A DNA stretch of 14,202 nucleotides, from NCBI GenBank assembly GCA_945919165.1, contig CAMEIZ010000029.1, positions 1 through 14,202 on the forward strand. Direction: 5' to 3'. Below the pieces are notes generated by a model. That model was not told the DNA's origin, made no database searches, and saw only the letters and a list, made by a program, of their open reading frames with translations. A program made the position numbers and the translations under genes. Positions 13,640 to 14,202 of this stretch are shown piece by piece; position 1 is the first letter of the stretch, and each line of letters starts with the position of its first letter. The stretch is from an uncultured Traorella sp. (GTDB lineage: Bacteria; Bacillota_I; Bacilli_A; Erysipelotrichales; Erysipelotrichaceae).

Positions 13640-13666
13640 CTAGCACTCTTATTTACTTGCTGCTAA
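13640..13666 (-). promoter_or_regulatory. CIRCE operator 1 (proximal, degenerate)
   Basis: Read on the - strand: TTAGCAGCA, 9 bases, GAGTGCTAG, against the consensus TTAGCACTC-N9-GAGTGCTAA. The downstream half matches in 8 of 9 positions and the upstream half in 6 of 9. It begins one base after the -10 box, covers the expected start of transcription and ends 12 bases before the hrcA ATG. Confidence 0.85.
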
Positions 13667-13667
13667 T

Positions 13668-13696
13668 AGAATATCACAAACACTTAGCACTGTCAA
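13668..13696 (-). promoter_or_regulatory. Heat-shock operon promoter (sigma-A type)
   Basis: On the - strand a consensus TTGACA (13696-13691), 17 bases, then TATTCT (13673-13668) preceded by TGA, an extended -10. The -35 box lies inside the spacer and right arm of CIRCE 2, and CIRCE 1 begins one base past the -10 box. Bound HrcA would block both polymerase entry and the start site. Confidence 0.88.
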
Positions 13697-13710
13697 CAAA
13701 TTAGTGCTAA
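13684..13710 (-). promoter_or_regulatory. CIRCE operator 2 (distal, near-consensus)
   Basis: Read on the - strand: TTAGCACTA, 9 bases, CAGTGCTAA. Each half matches the CIRCE consensus in 8 of 9 positions, and the halves form a perfect 8-bp inverted repeat (TTAGCACT with AGTGCTAA). It overlaps the -35 box. Its centre is 44 bases from that of CIRCE 1, close to four helical turns. Confidence 0.92.
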
Positions 13711-13734
13711 TTTTCTTAAAATATAAATTATCCT

Positions 13735-13757
13735 AAAAAAAGAAGACCAAAGTCTTC
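13735..13757 (-). terminator. Rho-independent terminator of the PHP-domain gene
   Basis: On the - strand GAAGAC, a 4-base loop and GTCTTC (arms 13752-13757 and 13742-13747), followed by seven Ts. It begins 2 bases after the stop codon of the PHP gene and separates it from the heat-shock promoter. Confidence 0.85.
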
Positions 13758-13759
13758 CA

Positions 13760-14202
13760 TTAACTGATTTTTTCCAGAAAGTTTTTTAAGATTGTCTCAT
13801 CTTCCACATCACCAAACTGTCCCATTTCAATACTTGGTTTATTTTTGCCATGATAATCACTTCCGGCTGTAATTAGCAGATCATGCTCTCTGGCAAATTG
13901 CAGATAATAATCATTATGAATCTTTTCATGATAATTACTGAAAACCTCAATACCGTCAATACCATCCTCAATAGCCTTCATCAACAAATCTTCTCTTTGA
14001 TAAAAGGTTTTAAATGGATGCGCTAATACAGCCAAACCACCCGCTTCATGAATCATATCCACGCTTTTCTTAAACGAAGGAAATTCAACACGCACATAAA
14101 GATCGCTTCCTTTTTGGCATTTGTCCCAGAAAAAATTGACCGGTGCCGGATCACATCTTTTACCACCCTTTCGATAATCCTTAAAATCTTCTAAATCAGC
14201 AC
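13760..14202 (-). CDS. PHP-domain phosphoesterase, C-terminal part (cut by window edge)
   Basis: Member of the PHP (polymerase and histidinol phosphatase) superfamily of metal-dependent phosphoesterases, probably the TrpH/YciV-like group acting on nucleotides or other small phosphates. The frame is open to the right edge, so 146 residues are visible and the N-terminal metal-binding HxH part lies outside. The GTG at 14095 is internal, because the upstream codons read on as protein (DLEDFKDYRKGGKRCDPAP). Metal or active-site motifs seen are GLAVLAHPF, GIDGIEVFSNYH and LITAGSDYHGKNKP, where the H and D-x-H residues are typical ligands. No neighbouring gene is visible upstream. The hairpin terminator directly downstream shows that it is not part of the heat-shock operon. 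Superfamily assignment is firm, the precise substrate unknown. Confidence 0.88.
   Translation of the reverse strand, partial: ADLEDFKDYRKGGKRCDPAPVNFFWDKCQKGSDLYVRVEFPSFKKSVDMIHEAGGLAVLAHPFKTFYQREDLLMKAIEDGIDGIEVFSNYHEKIHNDYYLQFAREHDLLITAGSDYHGKNKPSIEMGQFGDVEDETILKNFLEKIS

Noticed and set aside
14093..14095. GTG as the start codon of the PHP protein
   Set aside because: The frame continues upstream to the window edge with protein-like content, and the N-terminal metal-binding part of the fold would be missing.
1..14202. Mobile elements, phage genes, CRISPR arrays, tRNA or rRNA genes, toxin-antitoxin or defence modules
   Set aside because: I saw no array-like direct repeats, transposase-like frames, tRNA-like cloverleaf or RNA gene signatures on either strand. 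Apart from a few unknowns the genes are conserved housekeeping ones.

Overview
The window comes from an AT-rich, low-GC Gram-positive bacterium (Bacillota). Gene content, the order rimP-nusA-ylxR-ylxQ-infB-rbfA, an HrcA/CIRCE heat-shock operon, a short IF2 and a NusA with a long acidic tail all fit the Erysipelotrichia side of the Bacillota, close to the Mollicutes. That placement is an inference from content and style, not from a search. TGA is used as a stop (the lipid kinase and glutaredoxin-like genes end in TGA), so the code is standard and not the Mycoplasma/Spiroplasma one.

Layout from left to right. (1) Positions 1-1309, + strand: a lipid kinase, cut by the window edge, translationally coupled to a small tRNA-binding-fold protein and ended by a hairpin terminator. 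(2) Positions 1306-2372, - strand: a glutaredoxin-like protein coupled to an alpha/beta hydrolase, converging on the first pair with a 4-base overlap. (3) Positions 2439-2951: a small protein made of two peptidoglycan-binding repeats, with terminators on both sides. (4) Positions 3001-8420, - strand: the rimP-nusA-rnpM(ylxR)-ylxQ-infB-rbfA operon plus one unknown membrane protein gene at its end. It is driven from a clear promoter at 8483-8511 through a leader that starts with a hairpin. (5) Positions 8532-9026: a GNAT acetyltransferase gene alone between two housekeeping operons. (6) Positions 9081-13627, - strand: the heat-shock operon hrcA-grpE-dnaK-dnaJ. Its promoter carries two CIRCE operators, one over the -35 box and one over the start site. 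(7) Positions 13760-14202: the C-terminal part of a PHP-domain phosphoesterase, with its own terminator.

The two large operons serve the birth and early life of proteins. NusA paces and terminates RNA polymerase, RimP and RbfA mature the 30S subunit, IF2 starts translation, YlxR and YlxQ are small RNA-binding proteins, and GrpE-DnaK-DnaJ fold the products under HrcA control.

I found no phage, transposon, CRISPR, tRNA, rRNA or defence genes, and nothing that amounts to an undescribed multi-gene system. The best points for a second look are the double CIRCE arrangement, the roughly 215-residue acidic tail of NusA, the perfect 12-bp hairpin between dnaK and dnaJ, the leader hairpin of the nusA operon, and the isolated peptidoglycan-binding gene with no obvious promoter.
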